A stretch of DNA of 64,000 bases from Taibaiella sp. KBW10 (GCF_003852495.1 NZ_QAJI01000003.1:487776-551775); one strand, 5' to 3'; counted from the first letter of the stretch, positions 53,105 through 62,900 are shown. Translations and numbers: made by a program. Notes: generated from the letters alone by a model not told the origin.

Positions 53105-53131
53105 TATTATGTGTTCCTCTATAGAAGCCGA

Positions 53132-54097
53132 TCAGATCAGTCCTTCTTTAATTAAATCATGTAAATGTACCATACCCGCATAAGCACCATCTTTAGTTAC
53201 CAGCAACTGTGTAATATTATACGTTCTCAATTGCTCCAGTGCCACAACGGCCATATCATCAGCCTCTACAGTCTTGGGATTTTTGGTACAAATATCAAGG
53301 GCCCTTAGCGTCGTAAAATCGATATGCTTTTCCAACATTCTACGCAGATCTCCATCGGTGATAACCCCCACCAAACGATCGTTTTCGAGCACCGCTGTAG
53401 CCCCCAGGCGATTGGCCGAAATAGATAAGATCACTTCTTTCAAATTAGCATCGGCCGTCACAAATGGTTTAGGATTCTGTTCGCTCATATCTGCAACCCT
53501 TAGGTAAAGGCGTTTGCCCAAAGCCCCTCCGGGATGATATTTGGCAAAGTCTTTTGCCGTAAATCCTTTGAGTTGCAGCAAGCATACGGCCAGGGCATCT
53601 CCCATGACCAATTGTGCGGTAGTACTGGTCGTAGGTGCCAGGTTATTCGGGCAGGCTTCCTGATCAATAGTTGTATCCAGGAAATAATCGGCATGGGTCG
53701 CTAAATAGGACGTATCCTTACCACAGATCGCGATAATTTTATTGCCGAAATTGCGGATAAAGGGAATTAATGCTTTAATCTCGGGGCTTTCCCCACTCTT
53801 AGAAATGATGATCACTACATCATCTTCCTGTATCATACCTAAATCTCCATGTATGGCATCTGCAGCATGCATAAACAAGGCCGGCGTACCGGTAGAGTTC
53901 ATTGTCGCCACGATCTTTTGTGCGATCAAAGCACTTTTTCCGATGCCCGTGATCACCACCCTGCCATTGCAGGCATGCAAGCTATTGATCACCGCTTCAA
54001 AAGTCGGATTGATGGCCTGCTTCATCTTTTCTAAAGCCGCTATTTCATTAGCAATGGTATCTTGTGCAATACGAATGATATTTTTCTCTATAGACAT
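53132..54097 (-). CDS. kdsD: Arabinose-5-phosphate isomerase (KdsD/KpsF/GutQ family)
   Basis: Converts ribulose-5-phosphate to arabinose-5-phosphate, the first step of Kdo synthesis for lipopolysaccharide. The 321 residues have an SIS domain about 35-170 (VVITGIGKSALIAQKI, IISKSGESPEI) and two C-terminal CBS domains about 205-320. It follows the DUF2157 gene by 20 bp on the same strand. Confidence 0.93.
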   Translation of the reverse strand: MSIEKNIIRIAQDTIANEIAALEKMKQAINPTFEAVINSLHACNGRVVITGIGKSALIAQKIVATMNSTGTPALFMHAADAIHGDLGMIQEDDVVIIISKSGESPEIKALIPFIRNFGNKIIAICGKDTSYLATHADYFLDTTIDQEACPNNLAPTTSTTAQLVMGDALAVCLLQLKGFTAKDFAKYHPGGALGKRLYLRVADMSEQNPKPFVTADANLKEVILSISANRLGATAVLENDRLVGVITDGDLRRMLEKHIDFTTLRALDICTKNPKTVEADDMAVVALEQLRTYNITQLLVTKDGAYAGMVHLHDLIKEGLI

Positions 54098-54117
54098 TTA
54101 TATACAATAATTATATT

Positions 54118-55161
54118 TTATGAAGGATCTAAGCGCTCCGTTTTTTTACGATATTGTTCCAGCTTCCGGCCGATAAGCCAAAAGGATAAGGCCAGGATGG
54201 TAAAGAAAATTCCTTTATTGGTTACATCCCAGAAATATTCAAAATAGCGGGTATACAAATTGAGCAGGAGAAATAATAAGGCCATATCCCGCAGGTTATT
54301 GTCTTTGCGTTTAACGGCGTAAAGCAGTATACCCACCAGTACTACCGTATACCCTATGGCCCAAAACAATACCCTGCTTTGCCGGAAACTGGTCCATTCC
54401 TGAAAGGAATAATTACCCGAAATGGATAAACCCCATGCCGTAAACAGGAACAGGATCCAACCGGTAAAGTAACTGGAAGGGGCGAAATCAGCTAAAGGTT
54501 TTATACGCCTAATCGCATAGGCAACTAATAGAACCAGCAAGCCATATAAGGTCAGTCTCAGCGGCATATTCATGCCCCAGAAAAAGGCACCATGATTGGT
54601 GGCTGCGGTTTCCGTATAGGCCGCCCACCATCCTCCGAAGGTTAGTAACATCGCGATCCAAAGTAATCTTGATTGTACGGCAAAAGCCAAATAACCCAAA
54701 ACGGCACCCGTAGCAAAAATCAGCCAGTAATACTGGTCTGTATTCATGGAAAAACCTTTGCCGAAATAAGCCACGGCAACCGAGGCACTTAAACCGAGCA
54801 AAATACACAGTGATTCATTGGCCCAAACGGTGTTTATAAACTTCCGCTTCCGTTTTCGGATATAGAAAATCAAGACAACGGTAAGTGCAGCAAAAATCAG
54901 GCCTATCGTAATCTCGGAAAAGGCAAAGTAACGGCGCATCCGCTCAATCCATTTCTCATCTAAAACCAAAGCACCAAAAGCCAGGAGTGCACACGATACC
55001 GCCGCAATAAAAGCGTAAAAAGTCAGGGATTTATAATCGCCGGCATCAGACTCATAGGAAGCCCTGAGTTTATGTGCCGTATCAGGATTGATCAATGCAT
55101 TTTCTTCCCATTTATCGATCGCCTTGTCTAACAGGGCCGCTTCTTTTTGATTTATTTTCAT
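54118..55161 (-). CDS. DUF2157-like multispan membrane protein
   Basis: A 347-residue membrane protein: a soluble N-terminal stretch of about 45 residues (WEENALINPDTAHKL type), then about nine to ten spans. It resembles DUF2157 proteins, whose function is unknown. The ATG at 55161 is chosen; TACCTTTG at 55189-55196 lies just upstream. It heads a probable two-gene unit with kdsD. Confidence 0.72.
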   Translation of the reverse strand: MKINQKEAALLDKAIDKWEENALINPDTAHKLRASYESDAGDYKSLTFYAFIAAVSCALLAFGALVLDEKWIERMRRYFAFSEITIGLIFAALTVVLIFYIRKRKRKFINTVWANESLCILLGLSASVAVAYFGKGFSMNTDQYYWLIFATGAVLGYLAFAVQSRLLWIAMLLTFGGWWAAYTETAATNHGAFFWGMNMPLRLTLYGLLVLLVAYAIRRIKPLADFAPSSYFTGWILFLFTAWGLSISGNYSFQEWTSFRQSRVLFWAIGYTVVLVGILLYAVKRKDNNLRDMALLFLLLNLYTRYFEYFWDVTNKGIFFTILALSFWLIGRKLEQYRKKTERLDPS

Positions 55162-55188
55162 AGTCAGTTGTAACAGGAGAATACCCTT

Positions 55189-55196
55189 CAAAGGTA
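55189..55196 (-). promoter_or_regulatory. -7 element for the DUF2157-kdsD pair
   Basis: TACCTTTG on the minus strand, a perfect TAnnTTTG, 27 bases before the ATG at 55161. It lies inside the longer alternative frame and therefore supports the shorter start. Confidence 0.55.
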
Positions 55197-55229
55197 GGAT
55201 AAAATATATTGTAGCCCCTTATTGGGATG

Positions 55230-55258
55230 TTGAAATTGTGTAAGAAGCTTTATCTTTG
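55230..55258 (+). promoter_or_regulatory. Promoter of the PaaG-like gene
   Basis: TTG at 55230-55232, an 18-base spacer and TATCTTTG at 55251-55258, 16 bases before the ATG. Confidence 0.6.
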
Positions 55259-55274
55259 AGAAAACAAATATTTT

Positions 55275-56051
55275 ATGAGCTTTATATTGAAAACCGTAAG
55301 CGACCACGTTGCGTTTATTACCTTAAATCGTCCTGAAAAGTTTAATAGTTTCAACAGAGAAATGGCGCTGGCCTTACAACAGGCTTTAGATGAGTGTATG
55401 CGCGATGATGAAATCCGTGCGGTACACCTGACTGCCGAAGGCAAGGCATTTTGTGCCGGCCAGGATTTGTCTGAAGCCATGGATCCTGATGCACCTTCTT
55501 TAAGAAGTATCGTGCACGGACATTACAACCCCATCATTGAGCGCATCAGAAACATAGAAAAACCGGTAGTCTGTGCGGTAAATGGTGTCGCTGCGGGTGC
55601 AGGTGCTAATATTGCACTGTGTTGTGATGTAGTGGTGGCTGTAGAGCATGCTACATTTATACAGGCATTTAGTAAAATCGGCTTGATCCCGGATTGTGGC
55701 GGCACATTCTTTTTGCCTCGCCTGATTGGTTTTCAAAAGGCGTCTGCCCTGATGATGATGGCCGATAATATTGATGCGAAGGAAGCAGAACGTTTAGGGA
55801 TGATCTATAAATACTTCCCTGCAGAGACGTTTGTGGAAGAAAGTAAAAAAATCGCCTTGCACCTGGCCAGTATGCCAACCAAGGCACTTGGCTATACCAA
55901 ACTGGCCTTAAACCAGTCTATGGCACATAGCCTGACCCAACAACTATCACTGGAGGAAGAATACCAAACGGCCTGCGGCGATACCGCAGATTTTGACGAG
56001 GGTATACAAGCCTTTTTAGAAAAAAGAAAAGCAAATTTTAAGGGTATTTAG
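55275..56051 (+). CDS. Enoyl-CoA hydratase/isomerase, PaaG-like
   Basis: A 258-residue crotonase-fold enzyme. The oxyanion-hole motifs are CAGQDLSE near 60-67 and GVAAGAGANIAL near 106-117. The acid residue sits in GLIPDCGGT near 134-142, an Asp placement typical of PaaG-type isomerases, rather than the two Glu of hydratases. Its role in phenylacetate or other acyl-CoA breakdown is inferred; no other paa genes are in the window. Confidence 0.88.
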   Translation: MSFILKTVSDHVAFITLNRPEKFNSFNREMALALQQALDECMRDDEIRAVHLTAEGKAFCAGQDLSEAMDPDAPSLRSIVHGHYNPIIERIRNIEKPVVCAVNGVAAGAGANIALCCDVVVAVEHATFIQAFSKIGLIPDCGGTFFLPRLIGFQKASALMMMADNIDAKEAERLGMIYKYFPAETFVEESKKIALHLASMPTKALGYTKLALNQSMAHSLTQQLSLEEEYQTACGDTADFDEGIQAFLEKRKANFKGI

Positions 56052-56060
56052 TCCTTACAT

Positions 56061-56107
56061 GATTACTAGTGTTGCGCGCGCCGCAGGCGCGCGCAACACT
56101 AGTAATC
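56061..56107. repeat. 22-bp perfect GC-rich hairpin without T-tract
   Basis: Arms GATTACTAGTGTTGCGCGCG plus CC, exactly mirrored around a GCA loop (56061-56082 and 56086-56107). No poly-T on either side, unlike the other hairpins here. It lies between two same-strand genes and may end transcription, process the message or be a mobile repetitive element. Confidence 0.75.
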
Positions 56108-56143
56108 TAATTCTTTCGCTACAAGCATAATTGTTTTATCCTG

Positions 56144-56767
56144 ATGAAAATACGCCATTGGCTCCTACTCCTTATCCTCATGCTGGGCATTGCTGCCCTT
56201 ACTTATTTTATCGGCAGACAAAGTGGTTCCGTTAAAATAACGCATATCGCAACTAATGAACTCCTGATTAAGCAGATTGCCGAATTATCGAGCCTGGAAG
56301 TACAAGGGAATGCGCAAATCGCGCAGACTAATCTGACAAATGATGGGAGCTGGACTGATGCCGTTCGGAAACTATTTATCGAAAATACGGTTACGATCAG
56401 CATTCCTTATATCGCGAAGTACGGGGTGAGCATGGATACCAATGATCTTAAGATCACTCAAAAGGACAATGTTGTTTCAATTCATTTGCCGGAACCCAAA
56501 CTGTTGAGTTTTGAAATGCGCCTGGACAAAGCCAATAGCAGCAGTACACAGGGATGGATGCAGGCACAAAGCAATGACCTCTATAATCAAGTGCAGAAAA
56601 AACTGTATCAGCAGTCGCGGACAGAGATGGAACAAAGCACTAAAAATAAGGAGTTGGCTAAAGAAAAGATTATTACGATTCTTAAAAGCTATTACCAGCC
56701 TTTGGGTTATCAGGTGGAACTCAGCTTTGGCAGCACGCAAAGTATTAGTCTCTTTCCAAAATCCTGA
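56144..56767 (+). CDS. DUF4230 family membrane-anchored protein
   Basis: A 207-residue protein with one N-terminal membrane span (about 6-24), then a soluble domain beginning with ITHIATNELLIKQIAELSSLEVQG (cited by position, 33-56), followed by an alpha/beta part with a long charged helix (about 140-180). This matches DUF4230, whose function is unknown. Confidence 0.8.
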   Translation: MKIRHWLLLLILMLGIAALTYFIGRQSGSVKITHIATNELLIKQIAELSSLEVQGNAQIAQTNLTNDGSWTDAVRKLFIENTVTISIPYIAKYGVSMDTNDLKITQKDNVVSIHLPEPKLLSFEMRLDKANSSSTQGWMQAQSNDLYNQVQKKLYQQSRTEMEQSTKNKELAKEKIITILKSYYQPLGYQVELSFGSTQSISLFPKS

Positions 56768-56840
56768 GAAAACAGCGCACACGTCTTTACAATTTACAAA
56801 CCCGTTTTAGCGCAATGGGCTTAATCAATCCTGATACCAA

Positions 56841-57527
56841 GTGAATAGGGACAACATAAAAAAAATACTAAAGCCGATTGCATTTATTTCAGTTATGCTT
56901 TTTAGTGTTTTAATGTTGTATACTATTAAGCAGTATTTTTCATTCCGTACAGATGTGGGTTTCCTTAGATTCAAACAGGAGGTTATCGGCAATCAATACT
57001 GGTTATGTTTCTTCTATATACATATCTTCTCCATAATTGTGTGCCTGTTAGCGGGATTGACACAATTCTCCAATCAACTTTTAAAAGAACAGCGGAACAT
57101 ACATAAAATAGCCGGGAAAATATATGTGTACAACATCCTGTTGATAAATGTTCCGGCCTGTTTTGTACTGGCTATTTTTTCCAATGGCGGCCTTATAGGC
57201 ATTTCAGGATTTATCGTTCAGGATTTATTATGGGCCTATGTTACGGTAGTGGCCATTATGGCCATCCGGAAAAAGAACATCATCCGGCACCGAAACTATA
57301 TGGTCTTGAGTTATGCCATAACGACAACGGCCCTAACCTTCCGGATTATTAAGCACCTGTTCTATGAGGAACATCTGTTTTCATATTCCTTATTTTATGG
57401 TCTTAATGTATGGGTCTCTTTACTAATCAATCTGGGTATTGCCATTTTAATCATCAAAAAAAGAGGTGACCTATCGCTCAAAGGAGATATTATTGATCAG
57501 AATAAAGAAGGAAATAGCGAGCAATAA
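56841..57527 (+). CDS. DUF2306-like membrane protein
   Basis: A 228-residue protein with about six spans. A HKIAGKIYVYN segment near 89-99, IRRHRNYM-like IIRHRNYMVLSYAI near 150-163 and conserved His around the spans resemble DUF2306 proteins. Function unknown. The GTG at 56841 is the only plausible early start; no ATG lies before residue 19. The 3' end overlaps a convergent small ORF by 57 bp. Confidence 0.62.
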   Translation: MNRDNIKKILKPIAFISVMLFSVLMLYTIKQYFSFRTDVGFLRFKQEVIGNQYWLCFFYIHIFSIIVCLLAGLTQFSNQLLKEQRNIHKIAGKIYVYNILLINVPACFVLAIFSNGGLIGISGFIVQDLLWAYVTVVAIMAIRKKNIIRHRNYMVLSYAITTTALTFRIIKHLFYEEHLFSYSLFYGLNVWVSLLINLGIAILIIKKRGDLSLKGDIIDQNKEGNSEQ

Positions 57528-57668
57528 AAGTAATGCCCCGAAAAATATCAGTACATCCAGTAAGGCAGGATTTCGGCTTTTCACCGTAAATCTTTTAAAA
57601 TAACGCATACACAAATAGGCTAATCCGGCATGAAGCGCTAATACAATCAAAAGAATCATTAAACCCAT
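57471..57668 (-). CDS. Small membrane protein
   Basis: A 65-residue protein with two predicted membrane spans (about 3-20 and 38-58), a basic loop (RYFKRFTVKSRNP) and normal composition. It extends well beyond the overlap with the convergent DUF2306-like gene, so it is unlikely to be a shadow. No family is recognised. Confidence 0.55.
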   Translation of the reverse strand: MGLMILLIVLALHAGLAYLCMRYFKRFTVKSRNPALLDVLIFFGALLLLLAISFFILINNISFER

Positions 57669-57778
57669 ATCGCTTTTTCTTAAAAATAATAAATATTATA
57701 CTGTGTTTGCGTCCTCTGACCGAAAAAAAATGACCATCTGTCTAAAGATTTTGCCTTAAACAATTTCCATAAAATTAT

Positions 57779-58456
57779 TTAAGGATTAGGTACTACTTCC
57801 TGCCTGGGTGCAAGACGCGTTTTTGTGCGGGTCATCCCCAACAGCCATCCGAATTGCAGGCCATAAAAACTTTTTGTTGTACTGACAATCGCGGTACAGC
57901 CCAAAGAAAAACCGGAAAACTGATTCCGAAAGGAATTAAAGCCGATATAGGCCGACCATGCCGGTACTACACTTTCCCTGAATCGTTCATTGTCATAATT
58001 GGCCCGGGGAGATCGCTGCCCGGGAATGCCCCGGCTGGGGCGAAACGCCTGTTCAAATAAAGTAAACAAAGCGGGTCCGGTCTGTATATTGGCTTGCAAA
58101 CCGCGGTTTCGGGTAAGATAAGGTGTCCAGCATGCCCGTATATATTGTGTTCGATACCGGTCTCTTAATACCGGTGTCATTCCCCAGAAATTGGCATCTG
58201 CTTTATAATCGGAAGGCAGTTGTGTTGTAGCCAGCCATCGTCCGTCATTTCCTATTTGCAGGCCATAGCGATCCCAAATACCGATGTGCAATGCATACCC
58301 GGCTTGTTTACCGCCATTAAAGTTGAATCCAAGGTTACCCTGTACATATACTGCGGTAATTAAAGGACGCCGCCGCACTTGCATTGGCTGCTCCTCCTGA
58401 GCCCAAGCTGCATGCAGGTATAGCATTAATATAAGCGTCCATAAGATCCGTTTCAT
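57779..58456 (-). CDS. Exported protein of unknown function
   Basis: A 225-residue exported protein with a signal peptide (about 1-19, HAAWAQ). The mature part is strand-like with many Arg, Gly, Tyr and Trp and ends with LGMTRTKTRLAPRQ. It may be a small outer-membrane barrel. ATG at 58456 begins the signal peptide and is preferred over the upstream ATG at 58492. It lies 46 bp downstream of mfd on the same strand. Confidence 0.6.
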   Translation of the reverse strand: MKRILWTLILMLYLHAAWAQEEQPMQVRRRPLITAVYVQGNLGFNFNGGKQAGYALHIGIWDRYGLQIGNDGRWLATTQLPSDYKADANFWGMTPVLRDRYRTQYIRACWTPYLTRNRGLQANIQTGPALFTLFEQAFRPSRGIPGQRSPRANYDNERFRESVVPAWSAYIGFNSFRNQFSGFSLGCTAIVSTTKSFYGLQFGWLLGMTRTKTRLAPRQEVVPNP

Positions 58457-58502
58457 AAGTGCTAAATGTTTATGGAAGATAAGAAATTCCAATCAGTTTG
58501 CC

Positions 58503-61500
58503 TTATACAGCTCCCTCGAGGAAAAACTGTACATCTGCCATGGTATGAATATTTTGCACAACCAGCAAGAATACTGTACCTATTTGTTTCATCTTGGCCT
58601 GATTCGTACCCCTTTGGATATAATCCATAATCTTATGAAAGGTCTCACTTTCATAATAAGGAGAATCCGGGTTATTGATAAAATACAGGCGCATCACTTT
58701 ATTCTTAATGATCAGTTTTTCAAAACCAAGCTCCTTCGCCATCTTACGGCAACGCACTACGGTAAATAGCTCACTGACCTGCGCGGGCATCGGTCCAAAG
58801 CGATCGATGAGCATATCTTCAAATGCTTTCAGGTCTTCTGTAGCATCCAGATCATCCAATTGCGTGTATAGCGATAAACGTTCTGTAATGCTGGCTACAT
58901 AGGTTTCCGGTATTAGTATTTCGAGATCGGTATCAATCGTACAATCAGTTACAAATTCCTTTTTACGATCCAGTTCCGCAGCAAATACATCTTTAAAGTC
59001 CGTCGATTTTAATTCCTGAATGGCTTCTGCCAGTATTTTCTGGTACATTTCAAAACCGATATCGGCAATAAAGCCGCTCTGCTCGCCGCCTAAAAGGTTA
59101 CCTGCACCGCGTATATCCAAATCACGCATCGCAATCTGAAATCCGCTGCCCAGCTCATTAAACTGTTCCAGTATCTGCAAACGCCTTCTGCTGTCATTCG
59201 GTAAGGTAAGCAGAGAGGGCGCCACTAAATAACAAAATGCTTTCTTATTGCTTCGGCCTACCCTGCCGCGCAGCTGATGCAGGTCACTCAGTCCGAAATG
59301 ATGTGCATTATTAATGATGATTGTATTGGCATTGCTAATGTCCACACCACTTTCCACAATGTTGCTGCAACAGATTACATCATATTTATAGTTGATAAAA
59401 TCAAGTAAGGTTTTCTCCAGTTTGGATCCCTCCATTTGTCCATGCGCAACTGCAATTTCCAGATCAGGACAAAGCGCCTTCAATTTTTCTGCCATGGAAG
59501 GCAGGCTTTGCACCCGGTTATGGATAAAATAGACCTGTCCGCCGCGCTCCGTTTCATAGTAGATGGCATCCCTGATAAAGGCTTCATCAAAACCAATTAG
59601 TTCGGTATGCACCGGCTGGCGGTTCGGTGGCGGTGTATTAATGATACTCAGATCACGCGCACTCATGAGCGAGAACTGTAAAGTACGTGGAATGGGTGTT
59701 GCCGTGAGTGTCAGGGTATCAACATTGAGCTTTCGTTCTCTCAGTTTTTCCTTCGCGGCTACGCCGAATTTTTGCTCCTCATCGATAATAAACAAACCCA
59801 AATCCTTAAACTTCACATCTTTGCTGAGCAAAGCATGTGTACCAATAAGAATATCTATTTTTCCCGATTCCAGTTTTTGCAGGGTTTCTTTTTTCTCTTT
59901 GGCCGACTTAAAACGGTTAATATAATCGACATTACAAGGAAACTCTTTCAAACGCTCACTAAAGGTCTGAAAGTGCTGATAGGCCAAGATCGTGGTGGGC
60001 ACCAGTACAGCTACCTGTTTACTATCTCCTACCGCCTTGAAAGCAGCTCTGACTGCAACTTCTGTCTTACCAAAACCCACATCACCACAGACTAGCCGGT
60101 CCATCGGATTGAGGGCTTCCATATCGCGTTTCACATCGGCCACGGCCTTGGACTGATCAGGGGTATCTTCGTAAAAGAACGAAGCTTCCAGTTCTGTTTG
60201 CAAATAACTATCCGGACTATAAGCAAAGCCTTCAGAAGATTTTCGTTTTGCATACAGCCGGATCAGATCTGCGGCAATATCCTTAACCTGTTTCTTTGTT
60301 TTACTTTTCAGGCGTTCCCAGGCATCACTGCCTAATTTATTTACCTTAGGTTTTGTCCCTTCCTTACCTGAATATTTTGATATTTTATGTAAGGCATTAA
60401 TACTTACATACAATACATCATTGTCTTTATAAAGAATACGCACGGCTTCCTGCGCGGCACCGTTTACATCAATTTTCTGTAAGCCACTGTACACGCCTAC
60501 CCCATAATCGATATGGCTCACAAAATCTCCGGGTTGTAGTTCCCGTAAAGATTTCATGGTAATGGCCTTGCCTTTGCTATAGGCCTGCTTGATTTTGTAT
60601 TTATGAAAACGCTGGAAGATCTGGTGATCGGTGTACACCAATATCTTTTTATCATGATCGATAAATCCGTTGCTGATCGATACCGGAACGGGTACAAAAC
60701 TGACATTGGCATTGGTATCTTCAAAGATGACCCTTAAGCGTTCCAGTTGTTTGGCATTTTCGGCAAAGATATATGGCGTATATTTCTGCTCCGCCCAGCG
60801 TTTCAGGTTGCTGATCAGCAGATCGAAATTACGGTTAAAGCTTGGTTGTGGTTCTGTATTAAAGGGGATCACCATAGCCCCCGCTTTGGGTTTATTAAAA
60901 TGAATATGGTGAAAAGACTTTATTTTTCCTATCCAGTAACGAATGTCTTCAAAGTCTTCAGGGGTAATTTCTTTGGTTTCTTCCTCTTCATCAGAATAGG
61001 TCGTGACGCCACCGGACTGGGCAAGTTGCTCTTCCAGTTTCGACTGAAAATAAGCCAGTTTGTCTTCCAGCAATTGCTGGTCTTTAAACCAGAATACGGT
61101 GTTCTGCGGAATAAAGTCTAAAAGGGATACCTTTTCCTTTGTTTCAAAATTGGTTTCGATATTGGGCAAAATCGATACCTGTAACAGTTTTCGCTCAGAA
61201 AGCTGGGTCTCCGGGTTGAATAAACGTATGCTGTCCACCTCATTGCCGAACAACTCAATACGATAAGGATGTTCATTACCGAAAGAATAAATATCCAGAA
61301 TACCACCACGAATGGCGAATTGCCCCGGTTCGTATACAAAATCTTCATGTTTGAAGCCTAAACCCGTCAATCGTTCTAAAAGCGATTTGGTATCTAACAT
61401 GTGATTAACCGCAATCTGGATCACATTCTTGCTTAAGGTTTTGGCTTGCACCACTTTTTCAAACAAGGCCTCCGGATAGGTAACCAATACTTTTTTATGT

Positions 61501-61853
61501 ACGGTTTCCCCGCTCCATTTATTAAGCGCTTCGGTACGCAGCATGATATGACTGCTGTTTACTGCGGTATATACACCTGTCTTCTTATACGAATCGGGAA
61601 AAAAGAATATATCTAAAGCACCGCTCAGGTGCTCAAAGTCGTTGTGAAAATAGGCCGCCTCATCCTTGTCATCCAGTACAAATACATGATTCACGTCGGA
61701 CTGATGCCATACGGCATGCGCCACAAAGCTGATTGCATTTGCTTTAAGCTGTTCTAAAGTATATTGGTTCGGTTGGGGTAAACTAAGGGCGGCCGCTAAT
61801 TCTTTCAAGCGGGTATCAGATTGGTACAACCCTTGCAATGTTTGCAGGTTCAT
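58503..61853 (-). CDS. mfd: Transcription-repair coupling factor
   Basis: Removes RNA polymerase stalled at DNA lesions and recruits UvrA. The 1116 residues are in the usual range: an N-terminal UvrB-like module, an RNA-polymerase-interacting domain near 430-500 (ELQPGDFVSHIDYGVGVYSG), then a RecG-like translocase with Walker A GDVGFGKTE near 589-597, DEEQ near 687-690 and the TRG segment, and a C-terminal D7 domain. TAACTTTG at 61861-61868 is a probable -7 element only 7 bases from the ATG. Confidence 0.97.
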   Translation of the reverse strand: MNLQTLQGLYQSDTRLKELAAALSLPQPNQYTLEQLKANAISFVAHAVWHQSDVNHVFVLDDKDEAAYFHNDFEHLSGALDIFFFPDSYKKTGVYTAVNSSHIMLRTEALNKWSGETVHKKVLVTYPEALFEKVVQAKTLSKNVIQIAVNHMLDTKSLLERLTGLGFKHEDFVYEPGQFAIRGGILDIYSFGNEHPYRIELFGNEVDSIRLFNPETQLSERKLLQVSILPNIETNFETKEKVSLLDFIPQNTVFWFKDQQLLEDKLAYFQSKLEEQLAQSGGVTTYSDEEEETKEITPEDFEDIRYWIGKIKSFHHIHFNKPKAGAMVIPFNTEPQPSFNRNFDLLISNLKRWAEQKYTPYIFAENAKQLERLRVIFEDTNANVSFVPVPVSISNGFIDHDKKILVYTDHQIFQRFHKYKIKQAYSKGKAITMKSLRELQPGDFVSHIDYGVGVYSGLQKIDVNGAAQEAVRILYKDNDVLYVSINALHKISKYSGKEGTKPKVNKLGSDAWERLKSKTKKQVKDIAADLIRLYAKRKSSEGFAYSPDSYLQTELEASFFYEDTPDQSKAVADVKRDMEALNPMDRLVCGDVGFGKTEVAVRAAFKAVGDSKQVAVLVPTTILAYQHFQTFSERLKEFPCNVDYINRFKSAKEKKETLQKLESGKIDILIGTHALLSKDVKFKDLGLFIIDEEQKFGVAAKEKLRERKLNVDTLTLTATPIPRTLQFSLMSARDLSIINTPPPNRQPVHTELIGFDEAFIRDAIYYETERGGQVYFIHNRVQSLPSMAEKLKALCPDLEIAVAHGQMEGSKLEKTLLDFINYKYDVICCSNIVESGVDISNANTIIINNAHHFGLSDLHQLRGRVGRSNKKAFCYLVAPSLLTLPNDSRRRLQILEQFNELGSGFQIAMRDLDIRGAGNLLGGEQSGFIADIGFEMYQKILAEAIQELKSTDFKDVFAAELDRKKEFVTDCTIDTDLEILIPETYVASITERLSLYTQLDDLDATEDLKAFEDMLIDRFGPMPAQVSELFTVVRCRKMAKELGFEKLIIKNKVMRLYFINNPDSPYYESETFHKIMDYIQRGTNQAKMKQIGTVFLLVVQNIHTMADVQFFLEGAV

Positions 61854-61860
61854 AAGGATG

Positions 61861-61868
61861 CAAAGTTA
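61861..61868 (-). promoter_or_regulatory. Possible -7 element for mfd
   Basis: TAACTTTG on the minus strand, a perfect TAnnTTTG, 7 bases before the ATG at 61853. Transcription from it would be almost leaderless. Confidence 0.4.
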
Positions 61869-61898
61869 TATAAATTAAGGTATAAGTCTATAGATAAA

Positions 61899-61930
61899 AT
61901 AAAGCACCGGCTTTCCCGCCGGTGCTTTAT
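61899..61930 (-). terminator. Terminator after the T9SS cargo gene
   Basis: A 13-bp stem ATAAAGCACCGGC / GCCGGTGCTTTAT with a TTTCCC loop, 21 bases after the stop at 61951 on the minus strand. Confidence 0.82.
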
Positions 61931-61950
61931 AAGCATACACAAAAAGATCA

Positions 61951-62880
61951 TTATCGGGTTATCTTATCGAACTTAATCGTGCCCGTTCGCTTCGTATGAT
62001 CACCGATAGCATAGACCATATGATACATACCATCTGCAAGCATACTGACATCTATCGCTATTTTATTGACGCCCTGTTGTAGCTTGTAGGATCGCTTTAT
62101 CCACTGGCTGCCGGCGACACTGTTATACACCTCGATATGCATCATGTCCGCATTTTGCTCATTATAAAATTCAAAATAGATATACTTATCCGTCGGGTTA
62201 GGATACCAGACGATATCGCGTTCTGCACTGTAGATCACAAACCGAACCGGACTGTACCGAAAAGCACCATCTGCCGCTACAATCTTTAAGCGATAGAAAT
62301 TATAACCCTGCGTCAGCTGCTCATCAATAAAAGTATAAGTCCTGGTATCGCTATTCTGTCCATCTGCCCTTGTTGTACTCAGGTACTCAAAGGAGATTCC
62401 GTCTATGGATTGTTCTAATTCATATTCCCGGATGTCCAGCTCTTTTGTTACCGTCCAGCTCAGCAAAGCCTTATTTTTCTGATAAAGTATTGCCGAAAAG
62501 TCTGTAAGGGTTACGGGTAATGGCGCACCGTTACAGTCAAAATGTACGGCATAATCGGTATAGCAGGCCCCGTTATTTACCCTAAAGACCGCATCGGTAA
62601 TACCATAAACATTATAAAAGGCACCGGTATTATTATCCGGTACAGGCGCAATGACCGGTATCGTATTTTCAATAGAATAGATACAAGGTGAAATCTGATT
62701 AGACACATATACCCGAACCGGAGCCGAGCCGATACATTGATACCCTACAGAATCAATGACAGGACTAGGCATGATCAACACAGAAGTACTGTTGATCTGG
62801 GAATAACTCCTGAAGGGCACCCAAAGGGTACCGCTCAGGAGTATGATGAATAGTATAATATGTGAAAAACCAATTTTCAT
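61951..62880 (-). CDS. Secreted protein with type IX sorting domain
   Basis: A 309-residue cargo protein: signal peptide about 1-28 (ending SYSQ), a beta-rich region, a fibronectin-III-like segment about 125-215 (ALLSWTVTKELDIREYELEQS), and a C-terminal type A sorting domain about 225-309 (VWYPNPTDKYIYFEF, ADGMYHMVY, GTIKFDKI). It is predicted to cross the outer membrane by the type IX system and attach to the cell surface. It starts 20 bp after the repeat adhesin gene, in a different frame. Confidence 0.82.
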   Translation of the reverse strand: MKIGFSHIILFIILLSGTLWVPFRSYSQINSTSVLIMPSPVIDSVGYQCIGSAPVRVYVSNQISPCIYSIENTIPVIAPVPDNNTGAFYNVYGITDAVFRVNNGACYTDYAVHFDCNGAPLPVTLTDFSAILYQKNKALLSWTVTKELDIREYELEQSIDGISFEYLSTTRADGQNSDTRTYTFIDEQLTQGYNFYRLKIVAADGAFRYSPVRFVIYSAERDIVWYPNPTDKYIYFEFYNEQNADMMHIEVYNSVAGSQWIKRSYKLQQGVNKIAIDVSMLADGMYHMVYAIGDHTKRTGTIKFDKITR

Positions 62881-62900
62881 TTATAAGCAGAACAGGATGA

